Assembly (NCBI RefSeq): GCF_017052585.1
Contig: NZ_JAFFHZ010000001.1
Coordinates: 496,001-560,000, forward strand
Length of the DNA stretch: 64,000 nucleotides
Reading direction: 5' to 3'
Source of the DNA: Paenibacillus apiarius
Lineage (GTDB): Bacteria; Bacillota; Bacilli; Paenibacillales; Paenibacillaceae
Part shown: positions 35,183 through 43,859 of the stretch, piece after piece
Layout of the letters: every line of letters starts with the position of its first letter
How positions within the stretch are numbered: position 1 is the stretch's first letter
The notes under the pieces: model-generated
Database searches by the model: none
What the model saw: only the letters and a program-made list of their open reading frames with translations
Told to the model about the DNA's origin: nothing
Position numbers and translations under genes: made by a program

Positions 35183-36619
35183 TTACTCAGCTTGAGCAAC
35201 CGAAAGAGCCGGAAGCGCAAGACCGCTTGTTGACATGGTCATCGTCATTATCGCTAACCATTCGGGCGTTTCAATCTTTGCCCAGCTTAAAGCAGCCCTC
35301 ATCTTAATCACAAGTTGGGGGTTGTTTGAAGCTTTTTTATATAATTGCTGATTCAATGAGTCAAATTTTTTAACAACCTCAAGGCTAAAAAGTGAGTTAT
35401 CTTCTATTATGGCTCTATTAATATGCAGCAAACTCACTAGTGCTTTGTCATACACTCCAATGTCCATATATTCACACACACTTTCAATAAAACAATTGAA
35501 AGCTTCATCGTACTGTTGCGTGTTAAACATCAAAGTCCCTTTTAGTTGATAAAAATAAGCTAATCTTGACCTTTTAAATGGAGTCGTACACTTATCATTA
35601 ATGCTCTTTATCATTGAATCTTCATGGTTCAAGAGTCCTTCTGCTGAAACAAAGTCGTTTATCTGAAGATATAGATTAAACAACTCTGTTACTGCATAAA
35701 TGAGATTATAAGTTGAAGGGCTCTTCAAATAGTCTTGCAATTGTGAAATAGCTAATTCTCTATGTCCTACTTTCCCATTCGTAATCCCAGTCATCAACTT
35801 GGCATTGTCGGACACGTATGGGAACGGAAATTTATAGTACTCCTCAAGATAAGATTTACTTTTTTCATATTGCCCCAAATAGTGGTGCGAACAAAGTATA
35901 CTAAAGACTGCGTTTGCCTTATATTCGCCCAAAGGTTTATCATTTTCTAGGATATACGAACAAAGTTTTATGCAATCTTCATACAGCATGAGGTTATACG
36001 CATGAACAGCTAAACTATAGTGAACTATTATTTTTTCCTTGTCACTGAGGAAATTTGCGTAATCCAAAATATATTTTCCAGATTGGTACGTTTCTTTTAA
36101 AACTGTAAAATCATTTCGTTCAATCATGTACTTTTGGTATAAGCATTTAGCAATGTAAGGCATTATTCCATGATTGCGTGAGTAATCAATGATAAGGTTA
36201 AACAAGGATAATTTAATGGAGGTATCCTCTACGGAGTCTATCGTCTGATACATCCTCTCCACCAAGTCCAAGCTATCTTCATTCGGTGATTCAAGAAACT
36301 TGGTGGCTATATTGGATATTAATAATGGATGATCGGGTGTTTCAAGTGCTTCCTGCAATATGGAGTAAATCACATCTGATTTATGTCCTATCCGGATGTA
36401 CTGTTCTATGATGTCATTACGGGGGATGTCTAAGGCGGTAGCGATGGATTGAATCGTTTTAAAGTGAGGACGTTTGACTTCTCCGTTTTCAATTCTCGAC
36501 AGGCTGCCTTTACCAACGCCGACTAATTCTTGCAATTTTGATAAGCTTATATTTTTATTTTGTCGATGGTACTGTATTAGCTCCCCCAAGCTTTGAGGCT
36601 TCGCAGTAACGGTACTCAC
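35183..36619 (-). CDS. HTH-TPR regulator of the RRNPP quorum-sensing type
   Basis: A 478-residue cytoplasmic regulator. Residues about 10-65 form a Cro/CI-type helix-turn-helix (SLSKLQELVGVGKGSLSRIE). The rest is a helical repeat region with TPR-like units (KANAVFSILCSHHYLGQYEK, LKGTLMFNTQQYDEAFNCF). This is the plan of PlcR, NprR and AimR, which bind DNA and re-imported peptides. The GTG start has AAGGAAGGTGAGG upstream. The last 20 residues are odd: hydrophobic and Ala-rich, ending LALPALSVAQAE, which looks like a signal-peptidase site. A secreted-peptide ORF follows 55 bases downstream in the same operon. Confidence 0.82.
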   Translation of the reverse strand: MSTVTAKPQSLGELIQYHRQNKNISLSKLQELVGVGKGSLSRIENGEVKRPHFKTIQSIATALDIPRNDIIEQYIRIGHKSDVIYSILQEALETPDHPLLISNIATKFLESPNEDSLDLVERMYQTIDSVEDTSIKLSLFNLIIDYSRNHGIMPYIAKCLYQKYMIERNDFTVLKETYQSGKYILDYANFLSDKEKIIVHYSLAVHAYNLMLYEDCIKLCSYILENDKPLGEYKANAVFSILCSHHYLGQYEKSKSYLEEYYKFPFPYVSDNAKLMTGITNGKVGHRELAISQLQDYLKSPSTYNLIYAVTELFNLYLQINDFVSAEGLLNHEDSMIKSINDKCTTPFKRSRLAYFYQLKGTLMFNTQQYDEAFNCFIESVCEYMDIGVYDKALVSLLHINRAIIEDNSLFSLEVVKKFDSLNQQLYKKASNNPQLVIKMRAALSWAKIETPEWLAIMTMTMSTSGLALPALSVAQAE

Positions 36620-36720
36620 AACCTCACCTTCCTTTGAGATGCAAAATTGATCACCCGTATTTTACCATTATGTTCATGTAATCATAAAAAATCAACCAAT
36701 TTTAAGTACCCCCCGAGTTT

Positions 36721-36770
36721 TAACAAAGCAGAAGTCAGCTGCATTGGCGCAGCTGACTTCTGCTTTGTTA
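36721..36770. terminator. 22-bp perfect hairpin at the end of the LCP gene
   Basis: Arms of 22 bases pair without mismatch around a six-base loop; the right arm contains the LCP stop codon. No T-run follows on the minus strand (TTAAAACTCGG), so it is not a standard intrinsic terminator. Confidence 0.55.
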
Positions 36771-37820
36771 TTCTGCTTTCACCTCGCGGGGAACCATTAA
36801 GGCTGACGGCTCTGTATTCGGGTCCATCCAATTCGTAATCAGGCTCTTCATGTAAGTCAAATCCTCTTCATTCGGAAAGAAGTACCAAATGCCATCCTCC
36901 ATCCGTTTACCGTCGCCGTGCAGCATATAGCTGCTGATCGTTGTAGGCGAGTCCATGCGGAACATTTGCTTAGCCAGATCGATGATATAACGCGGCTTCA
37001 TGTCTGTCTTGAAGTTCTTGCCCATAATATCCATCAATTCAGGAATCTTGGCCATCTGATCGAGCTCGAGCACGCGATCCTTGAACGCTTCTAAAAAGAT
37101 CCGATTCCGTTCTGTTCGGTTGTAATCGGAATCTTCACGGTAACGCACAAAATACAAGGCTTCTTGACCGTTATAAATCGGCTTATTGGCTTCGACACGA
37201 AATTTCTCGTGTGCGGCTCCTTTATTCACGATATCCTCTGTAATCGGCAGCTTTACACCGCCCACTGCGTCAACCACATCTATGAAGCCTTCAAAGTTAA
37301 TCGTCGCATAGTGATTCATCTCATGATCAAGCAGCTTGCCAACGGTATCCATGCTCATTTTGGGACCGCCGATCACTTTGTCCTTGACGCTGCCAAAAGC
37401 AAATGCATGGTTAATCTTATCTGATGTGCCATGGCCTGCAATCTCAGTGTACGTATCGCGAGGTATTGAAACCAAGAGCACCTTATTGTCCTTCGGACGG
37501 ATAATGGAACAGATGATAGTGTCCGAGCGTCCGATCTCATCTTCATCGCGTTGGTCGACTCCCAGGAGAAGGACAGAGAATGGATCCGTAATTTCCCGTT
37601 CCACTACCGGCTTGCCGTCGATCGGTTTATAGGACTCAGTCAGCTTATCTTCTACTGTGCCGGATAAAAATATATCAAATGCAAAAATAGCTAGTTGCTT
37701 CCAGAAGATAACCCCCCCAAGTCCGAGAATAATAACGACACCTGCTATGATCCACCATTTTTTAGCACTGTTTTTCTTTTTTTTCATCTTTCGCTTTTCC
37801 AATTTTCCCACTTTTTCCAC
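36768..37820 (-). CDS. LCP (LytR-CpsA-Psr) family cell-wall ligase
   Basis: A 350-residue membrane-anchored enzyme. A basic cytoplasmic head (KRKMKKKKNSAKK) and one transmembrane helix (about 23-48) precede the extracellular LCP domain: DPFSVLLLGVDQRD, GRSDTIICSIIRP, LLVSIPRDTYTEI, DKINHAFAFG and ALYFVRYREDSDYNRTERN with the conserved arginines. LCP proteins transfer teichoic acids or other polyprenyl-linked glycans to peptidoglycan. The GTG at 37820 is used; an ATG at 37787 is a possible alternative. It lies near a polysaccharide operon (39.1-42.7 kb), which may provide a substrate. Confidence 0.9.
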   Translation of the reverse strand: MEKVGKLEKRKMKKKKNSAKKWWIIAGVVIILGLGGVIFWKQLAIFAFDIFLSGTVEDKLTESYKPIDGKPVVEREITDPFSVLLLGVDQRDEDEIGRSDTIICSIIRPKDNKVLLVSIPRDTYTEIAGHGTSDKINHAFAFGSVKDKVIGGPKMSMDTVGKLLDHEMNHYATINFEGFIDVVDAVGGVKLPITEDIVNKGAAHEKFRVEANKPIYNGQEALYFVRYREDSDYNRTERNRIFLEAFKDRVLELDQMAKIPELMDIMGKNFKTDMKPRYIIDLAKQMFRMDSPTTISSYMLHGDGKRMEDGIWYFFPNEEDLTYMKSLITNWMDPNTEPSALMVPREVKAE

Positions 37821-37934
37821 TTCTTCCTCTGAGAGATTGAATCCGGAGCCGACTGCTCTTTATTTTATATAATTGCGAAAAAGAGAAGGTTATGAAAAAG
37901 TTAAAGTTCGGAATAGCGGATAAAAATAAAAAAA

Positions 37935-37977
37935 GAAGAATCACCTGATTCATGTTGTATCCAACAGGTGATTCTTC
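37935..37977 (-). terminator. Terminator of the Gfo/Idh oxidoreductase gene
   Basis: Thirteen-base perfect stem GAAGAATCACCTG / CAGGTGATTCTTC, with TTTTTTTTATTTTT on the minus strand. Confidence 0.9.
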
Positions 37978-38008
37978 CTTATTTAGCGTTACCCGAATAT
38001 TCACAGGC

Positions 38009-39037
38009 TCAAAATTGAACCTTTTGTCCCGTCTTCCCGGATTCATATATAGCCGCGACCATCTTCTGCGTTTTCAAGGCTTCTTCCCCTGTAATATGCA
38101 GCGGTTCACCATGGATTACAGCATCATAGAAGTTCCCGATTTGATGGATGTGGCTAATCCCCCAGTACGTTTTTACCCCTGCGCCGTAATCGATTACGTT
38201 GTTGCGATCGGTGTCCCGGCTAATTTCAGTGCCGTCTTCATAATGAATGGCGCCTTGCTCGGCCTTAATATGCGCGGTTCCTTTCTCGCAGTGCAATTCA
38301 ATCTCCACCGGAGCATCGTAGCTGTGGTAGTTCATCGCGTAGAAGGAAGCCATCGTCCCGTTTTTGAACTCGATGACTCCATCAGCCACGTCCTCAACGT
38401 CGATTTGCCGATGCGTGCGATTTTCAATATGAGCGGATATCGCAGCAATATCGTCTCCGATGAACCATCTCATCAAATCCAACGTGTGGATGGCCTGATC
38501 AATAATGACGCCGCCGCCTTCTTTATCCCATGTGCCCTTCCAATCGCTCTTGCTGTAATATTCGTCTGTCCGTTTCCAGGTGACAGAGCAGCGGGCCCCG
38601 AGCACGCGCCCCAGCTTGCCGCTGTCGAGAGCTTCCTTAATCAACACGGAGCCCGGATTATAGCGGTTTTGGAAGATGACTCCGAATGTGACATTGTGAT
38701 TGCGGCACGCCTCGATCATCGCCTCCGCATCCGCAACCGTAATGCTGATCGGCTTCTCCGTAATGACATGCTTGCCCTTTTCTGCCGCATAGATGACGAC
38801 GGGAGCATGCATATGGTGAGGTGTGCATACATGCACAACATCCAGCTCTGCCTCATCAATCATTTGTTTATAGTCCAAGTAATAGGCACAACTGTATTGA
38901 TTGGCTGCTTTCTGCGCTCGTTCTTCCTTCACATCGCATACAGCGACCAGTTCTGCATGTTCATTCAGTTCTACGGACTTGGCATGCATCGGAAAAATAT
39001 TTCCACAGCCTACGATACCTACACGCTGTTTCTTCAT
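38009..39037 (-). CDS. Gfo/Idh/MocA family oxidoreductase
   Basis: A 342-residue NAD(P)-dependent sugar or inositol oxidoreductase. The Rossmann start VGIVGCGNIFPMHAK, the CTPHHMHAP and EKPISIT blocks (catalytic Lys region) and GGGVIIDQAIHTLDL with the C-terminal domain are intact. The ATG at 39037 has GGAGG upstream; the longer frame to 39073 is rejected for that reason. The substrate is not readable. It is co-directional with the LCP gene and with the upstream GH18 operon but has its own strong terminator. Confidence 0.88.
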   Translation of the reverse strand: MKKQRVGIVGCGNIFPMHAKSVELNEHAELVAVCDVKEERAQKAANQYSCAYYLDYKQMIDEAELDVVHVCTPHHMHAPVVIYAAEKGKHVITEKPISITVADAEAMIEACRNHNVTFGVIFQNRYNPGSVLIKEALDSGKLGRVLGARCSVTWKRTDEYYSKSDWKGTWDKEGGGVIIDQAIHTLDLMRWFIGDDIAAISAHIENRTHRQIDVEDVADGVIEFKNGTMASFYAMNYHSYDAPVEIELHCEKGTAHIKAEQGAIHYEDGTEISRDTDRNNVIDYGAGVKTYWGISHIHQIGNFYDAVIHGEPLHITGEEALKTQKMVAAIYESGKTGQKVQF

Positions 39038-39135
39038 TAATACCAACCTCCATCCTAGTAACACCTTTATCATAGCTTGCCTTCGCTTGTCTGCCCATGA
39101 ATGATTTAAGCGTTACCTGAATTATTTGGCTGCGC

Positions 39136-40275
39136 TTACTCATTCAAGTGATCGCCCAAAAACTTCACAATCCCATCCTCGGAGTCCTGAGAGTATTCCC
39201 ATACCATTGCCCCTCCCAAGTTTTTATCTTGGATGTACGCTATTTTTTCCTTTAATGCTTCTTTATCCTCATAGGTGATGAACGTATCTCCATTGAATAA
39301 AAAGGCCGCCTTTGCCTTCTCGTCATAATAACGTTTAAATCCTTTTTTGTTCCTATATTTTTGTTCGATGGTTTTATAACTCAAATCCACTTGGTCTATA
39401 TCGATTGCCTTTCCGGCTGCAAATGCTCCGTTGCCGCCATCCTCGCTTTTTACGCCTTCCCATCCATAGGAATAGGCTGGAATCCCCAGAAGCAGCTTCT
39501 TGCTGTCGATGCCGTGCTGCACATACATATTGATAATTTCATCCACGCTATCTTTGGCTTTATCGTGGGCATCCTTGTACAGATTGGCGTTGTACCCTGT
39601 CGTATCAGACCATCGGCCCGTCAAGTCGTAGCTCATGACGTTGATGAAATTGACGTACTTCTCTACTTGTTTCACCTCTACATTGTTGAAATACCAATCT
39701 TGCGTTCCCGCAGCAAAGGTCAACACATATTTTTTATTTTTATGCGGCAGCTTATTAAGCTTTTCCCTTAATTCTTTCATCAGATACGTAAAGTTGTGAG
39801 TATCTTCGGCTCGTGCCTTTTGTGTCCCCCAAGCATCAAAAGCCGGAAATTCCCAGTCGATATCCACTCCGTCCAAATCCAGATCCTTTACCATTCCGAC
39901 AATGCTTTCAGTAAATTGATACCGATTGGCGTCCAGCGATGCATCCGAAAATCCATCCACATTATACCCTCCGACAGCCAGCACAAAGCGTGTTTGCGGA
40001 TTATTCTCTTTCAGCTTTTTGATGTTCGCTTTGATTTGATCGTTTGAGGCAGGATCTTCGTGAAAATAAATATTGTTTTTGTCTATTTTCGCGAAGGCGA
40101 TAAATGCAATATCCACCTTCTTATCCTGCAGCTTAATATCATTCACATTTTTCCATATCGGAATATAAACAGCGTTCATTTTATGGTCTGTATGGTGCAA
40201 ATTATAATAATAGAAGCCCATCCCTATTAGCAGCATCACGATAAACGCTTTTGCATAATGACTTACACGCATCAT
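39136..40275 (-). CDS. Membrane-anchored GH18 family glycoside hydrolase
   Basis: A 379-residue protein with an N-terminal transmembrane anchor (about residues 9-25) and a GH18 barrel on the outside. The catalytic signature LDGVDIDWEFPAFD is complete (DxxDxDxE), followed by INVMSYDLTGRW and GIPAYSYGWEG. GH18 enzymes cut beta-1,4-linked GlcNAc polymers. No chitin-binding module is present, which argues against a secreted chitinase. The start overlaps the stop of the acyltransferase gene by one base, so it is translated with it; a role in trimming the polysaccharide made by that operon is inferred. Confidence 0.88.
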   Translation of the reverse strand: MMRVSHYAKAFIVMLLIGMGFYYYNLHHTDHKMNAVYIPIWKNVNDIKLQDKKVDIAFIAFAKIDKNNIYFHEDPASNDQIKANIKKLKENNPQTRFVLAVGGYNVDGFSDASLDANRYQFTESIVGMVKDLDLDGVDIDWEFPAFDAWGTQKARAEDTHNFTYLMKELREKLNKLPHKNKKYVLTFAAGTQDWYFNNVEVKQVEKYVNFINVMSYDLTGRWSDTTGYNANLYKDAHDKAKDSVDEIINMYVQHGIDSKKLLLGIPAYSYGWEGVKSEDGGNGAFAAGKAIDIDQVDLSYKTIEQKYRNKKGFKRYYDEKAKAAFLFNGDTFITYEDKEALKEKIAYIQDKNLGGAMVWEYSQDSEDGIVKFLGDHLNE

Positions 40276-41375
40276 TAACCTCTTCCACCAAATAGCACTT
40301 TGGTTATGAATTTATTGAGATTCAACAATTTCACCGTAATATAACTGATTGCAAAGATGGCAACTACATTAAACGTAAGGTTGAACGAAGTTTGCAGCAG
40401 TGTTCCCTCGGTGTCGGCCCTGCTGGATACGAGCAGTTCGATTAGCAAATGAATGAGATAAATGCTGAAGCTCGCTTTTGACACGGAACCGATCATTTTT
40501 TTGATTTTGTGATTTACTTTTTCCCTTAACGAGCTGTCTTTCTCTTGAAAGTAAATAAAGATCGCCATGGCCATAAAGAACGTCGTGATGGAATAATTCC
40601 CGTAAAACATTTCATCCAGCACGCCGTTGTACAGAGATGCAAAATAAGTCGCTACCGGAGTAACAAAAAACGAGATGACGCCCAAATTAAAAATTAATCT
40701 TTTTGGTCTCTCCGGCAGCCCATATGTAAACATATAGTATCCCAACACAAAATATCCTAGAAAACCCGTAAAAAAAGGAATGTTCAAAATAGGTATATTG
40801 ATATACTGCGAGGTTGATTTAAGCACGATATCAGATATTAAGCGGTACAGGATGCTGATAATAAACCAGAGCGTCAAATAATAACGCAAATCTTTCTCGC
40901 TGCACGCCTTCACCAATTTGCCAATCAAGGGAACCGTCATATAAATCGCGATAATGGCATACAAAAACCATAAATGAACATAATTCCCGTCTGTCAATAA
41001 TTTATAGGCGAAATCTCCGAGAAATTGATAGACGCTCATGTGGCTGTTAACGATAAAATATTGCATGTACAGGGCATAAATCAAAGACCAGCTGACTAAC
41101 GAGATGACTAACGGCAATACTCTTTTTATGTAGAAGTCCCTGTATGATTGGACGTCAATCCGAAGTATCATTGCTCCGCTAATCATGAAAAATACAGGTA
41201 CCGCAAATCTCGAAATGGAATTGAACACATTGCTGACCCACCATGACGCGGTATCAAAATCGTTCGTTCTGGTCAGCAAATCCGCGGTAATATGCAGCAC
41301 AATGACGGCTATGATGGAAATGATCCGCAATATATCAATGTATATAATTCTATTATTTTTGAAAACACTCTCCAT
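40275..41375 (-). CDS. Membrane acyltransferase (acyltransferase-3 family)
   Basis: A 366-residue integral membrane protein with about ten hydrophobic helices. The N-terminal motif RIIYIDILRIISIIAVIVLH carries the family His, and SRFAVPVFFMISGAMIL follows. Such enzymes O-acetylate or O-succinylate exopolysaccharides; IcaC of the staphylococcal PNAG operon is a relative. AGGAGG precedes the ATG. It lies 42 bases after the GT2 gene and is coupled to the GH18 gene. Confidence 0.87.
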   Translation of the reverse strand: MESVFKNNRIIYIDILRIISIIAVIVLHITADLLTRTNDFDTASWWVSNVFNSISRFAVPVFFMISGAMILRIDVQSYRDFYIKRVLPLVISLVSWSLIYALYMQYFIVNSHMSVYQFLGDFAYKLLTDGNYVHLWFLYAIIAIYMTVPLIGKLVKACSEKDLRYYLTLWFIISILYRLISDIVLKSTSQYINIPILNIPFFTGFLGYFVLGYYMFTYGLPERPKRLIFNLGVISFFVTPVATYFASLYNGVLDEMFYGNYSITTFFMAMAIFIYFQEKDSSLREKVNHKIKKMIGSVSKASFSIYLIHLLIELLVSSRADTEGTLLQTSFNLTFNVVAIFAISYITVKLLNLNKFITKVLFGGRG

Positions 41376-41417
41376 GGCAGCCTCCTAAGTTAGCCTTTAT
41401 GATCTGTTTGGGCAAAA

Positions 41418-42743
41418 TTAACTGATGGTTGCAACCCCTTTACGCTCTACATAACCCCAGCCTTCATCATTGTCGAAATATTTAAAGGTTCCGACAATAT
41501 TTAAATAAAGCAATAAATTGCGGTACGTTAACAATTCATACTGGCTGAACAAGAACATTTTCACATAATCCTTGAACGTATAACTACTTTCATATTTTTT
41601 GCACAGATACAGCGAGATCATAATTTGTGTGGCATTCACGATTAGTGTAATGCATAACATCATAAGCGCATGAAAGACGTCGCCGCCAAAAAGCGCGATT
41701 TGCAGCAAATAAAAAATGGTTGTGAAGGCGGTCAGCGTTCCCAATACAAAACCGTCAATCGCAAAAAACAGGCTGACGCCCAAGCTGAACTTGTCCGACA
41801 GTTTGGACCAATAGATTAAGATGCAATCGACAAAAGCCTTTTGCCATCGAATCCGCTGCTTATAGAAGTTGGGAATATTCTCCGGGCATTCCGTATAGCA
41901 TACTGCTTCCGGGGCATATACCAGCTTCTGTTTCAACTTATTCGCCTTCAAATACTCATGAATTTTCAGGGTGATGTCGATATCCTCTCCAACCGTGCTT
42001 CTGAAGCCATTCACTTGAATCAAAATGTCTTTGTAGAACGCGCCGAATGCGCCAGAGATGACGACAATGGAATTAAATACGGATTGCGTTAATTTGCGGA
42101 CATAGAAACCATGAATGTAATTGATAATTTGGCTTTTGATAATCCCTTTGCCCGTAAATTGCTCGACGATGACTCCGTTCTTTTTTTGGGCGCCTTGGAC
42201 GATTTTAACGGTGCCGCCAAGTGCGATTACGTCCTTGTCATGGAAATATTGATTGACGTATTTCAGCGAATTGACTTCGAGCATGCTGTCCGCATCCAGC
42301 GTTATGACAATGTCGGATTGAGCGCAATCGATGCCCGCATTTAAAGAGTCCGCTTTTCCTCCGTTCAATTTGTCGATGACGAATATATTTTGATAGCTTT
42401 TCGAGCCATATATCCCTTTAATCTCCTTATAAGCAAGCTTTCGATCCGGTTTTCTGTCAATGGGCTCCAACTCAAGCAGCTCATGAAGCCGCCGGAAAGT
42501 ATCATCCTTCGAACCGTCGTTTATGATGATGACTTCATGGTTGCCGTAATTGAGCCCCTCCATCGCTTTAATGCAATTTGTAATGGTAAGCTCCTCGTTA
42601 TAAGCGGGGACCAGCACCGATATTGATTTTTCAGAAAGGCTGATGTCTAATTTTTTTACTTTGCTGAATAATAAGGGGACAATGGTATATAGCAATTGAA
42701 ATACTAGAAAAACAATTGTCGTTCCATAAAAAAAGTACTGCAA
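41418..42743 (-). CDS. Processive family 2 glycosyltransferase (IcaA/PgaC-like)
   Basis: A membrane glycosyltransferase of about 441 residues. A helix at the N terminus is followed by the GT2 domain with VLVPAYNEE, IINDGSKDD, KLNGGKADSLNAG, LDADS, GEDIDITLKI and the processivity motif QRIRW, then three or four C-terminal helices. It resembles poly-GlcNAc and hyaluronan synthases that polymerise and extrude a beta-glycan. GTG at 42752 would touch the AAGGAG site, so the in-frame TTG at 42743, eight bases away, is chosen. First gene of the GT2-acyltransferase-GH18 operon; no IcaB/PgaB-type deacetylase is present. Confidence 0.88.
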   Translation of the reverse strand: MQYFFYGTTIVFLVFQLLYTIVPLLFSKVKKLDISLSEKSISVLVPAYNEELTITNCIKAMEGLNYGNHEVIIINDGSKDDTFRRLHELLELEPIDRKPDRKLAYKEIKGIYGSKSYQNIFVIDKLNGGKADSLNAGIDCAQSDIVITLDADSMLEVNSLKYVNQYFHDKDVIALGGTVKIVQGAQKKNGVIVEQFTGKGIIKSQIINYIHGFYVRKLTQSVFNSIVVISGAFGAFYKDILIQVNGFRSTVGEDIDITLKIHEYLKANKLKQKLVYAPEAVCYTECPENIPNFYKQRIRWQKAFVDCILIYWSKLSDKFSLGVSLFFAIDGFVLGTLTAFTTIFYLLQIALFGGDVFHALMMLCITLIVNATQIMISLYLCKKYESSYTFKDYVKMFLFSQYELLTYRNLLLYLNIVGTFKYFDNDEGWGYVERKGVATIS

Positions 42744-42752
42744 AGCGCCCAC

Positions 42753-43160
42753 TCCTTCTTATCTTTCTACACAATAAATAAAATGCATGATACAGTATGG
42801 CGTTAGGCGGAAGTTCTATCTATTCTGCAGGCACTATGGATGTATGTTCTTCCACTGTGAAAATGCGGGTTACTTTCTTAGATGTCGTGTTGATGGGGAA
42901 TAAATGCGTGAGCTGCCGGAGAGAATGTTACCGGTATTCTATTGTTTCACCTTCTTTCTGAAAACGAGCATGAAATCATTTCTAATATCAAACTATCCTA
43001 TTCATTGCCAAAAAGTAAAACCGCTTTAATTTTCAAGAAAACGAATACATCACTTTCATTCGGGAACAATCTTCCATTTGTGCCATTTTACACGGTATCG
43101 AATTTTCAACTCATCTTTACCATTTTGAGGCTTTCCGAGGGGAAAAGAGCGCGGCACAAC
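42753..43160. other. Gene-free stretch
   Basis: About 400 AT-rich bases before the polysaccharide operon. It must hold that operon's promoter, but no consensus pair stands out, and no repeat or RNA is seen. Confidence 0.4.
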
Positions 43161-43162
43161 AA

Positions 43163-43188
43163 AAAGTCCTTGCTGCTCGCAAGGACTG
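43163..43188 (-). terminator. Terminator of the first tRNA-Leu
   Basis: Stem AAGTCCTTG / CAAGGACT and a TTTTTGTTG run on the minus strand. Confidence 0.75.
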
Positions 43189-43201
43189 TCGTTTACATTG
43201 G

Positions 43202-43288
43202 TGGTGCGGTCAAGAGGACTCGAACCTCCACGTCATTGCTGACACTAGAACCTGAATCTAGCGCGTCTGCCAATTCCGCCATGACCGC
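43202..43288 (-). tRNA. tRNA-Leu (CAG)
   Basis: On the minus strand GCGGTCA opens and TGACCGC closes a seven-pair acceptor stem. The anticodon stem CTAGA / TCTAG holds loop TTCAGGT, giving anticodon CAG. A long class II variable arm (TGTCAGCAATGACGT), the T-loop GGTTCGAGTCC and an encoded ACCA end are present. Confidence 0.95.
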
Positions 43289-43421
43289 AAACTATGATTA
43301 TGTTACTGTGTTAAGTCCTTATATGGCCTCAACACTTCATTAGTATATAATGTCGCGTTATCCGTGTCAAGCATGTTGCAACGAATGAACATATGCAATT
43401 TTTTCTATCCGAGCTTCTCAT

Positions 43422-43727
43422 TCATTTGTTTCTATTGAACTCAACCAGCCTTCTATAGGCTTCTATAAATAAAGTCGGATCGTCTTTTACGTAATAGGTC
43501 TGGACGCCTCGATTGGTATGCAAGTACAGAAAACCGATAGCATCTTCTTCACGGCTTTTTCGGTAGTACGAAATATCGTAAATTCTATCCATTGCAATCC
43601 GTTCTTCTTTAACGGTAATTTCATGGCTGTACAGCTTCATATGGAAGGAGGTCTCCGTTATTCGCTCCACTGTGCAATCGATTTCTCTCCTGATCTCGAT
43701 ACACCTCTGAGCGGCCAATGCTTTCAT
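43422..43727 (-). CDS. Hypothetical small protein
   Basis: About 101 residues from the ATG at 43727, which lies some ten bases after AAAGGGGA; an ATG at 43736 is also possible. The protein has a beta-rich core (CTVERITETSFHMKLYSHE, then AMDRIYDISYYRK) and ends with FIEAYRRLVEFN. That layout resembles small PH-like domains, but no family is recognised. No signal peptide. It is divergent from the DUF3888 gene. Confidence 0.55.
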   Translation of the reverse strand: MKALAAQRCIEIRREIDCTVERITETSFHMKLYSHEITVKEERIAMDRIYDISYYRKSREEDAIGFLYLHTNRGVQTYYVKDDPTLFIEAYRRLVEFNRNK

Positions 43728-43859
43728 AGATGACATTCCCCTTTCCGGCAACCGTGCCATGCGATGCTTTACATTATACATGATCCTCTGCCGGTGCATG
43801 AAATGCCTCGGGAAGAGAGAGCATAGGACGTGAACATCAATTTGCAAAAGGATACGGAC

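Noticed and set aside
37952-39040. 362-codon plus-strand frame over the oxidoreductase
   Set aside because: Antisense shadow; the minus-strand gene has an intact Rossmann fold and a good start.
42942-43343. 133-codon plus-strand frame
   Set aside because: It runs through a tRNA-Leu and its terminator; the end of the peptide is the translated tRNA.
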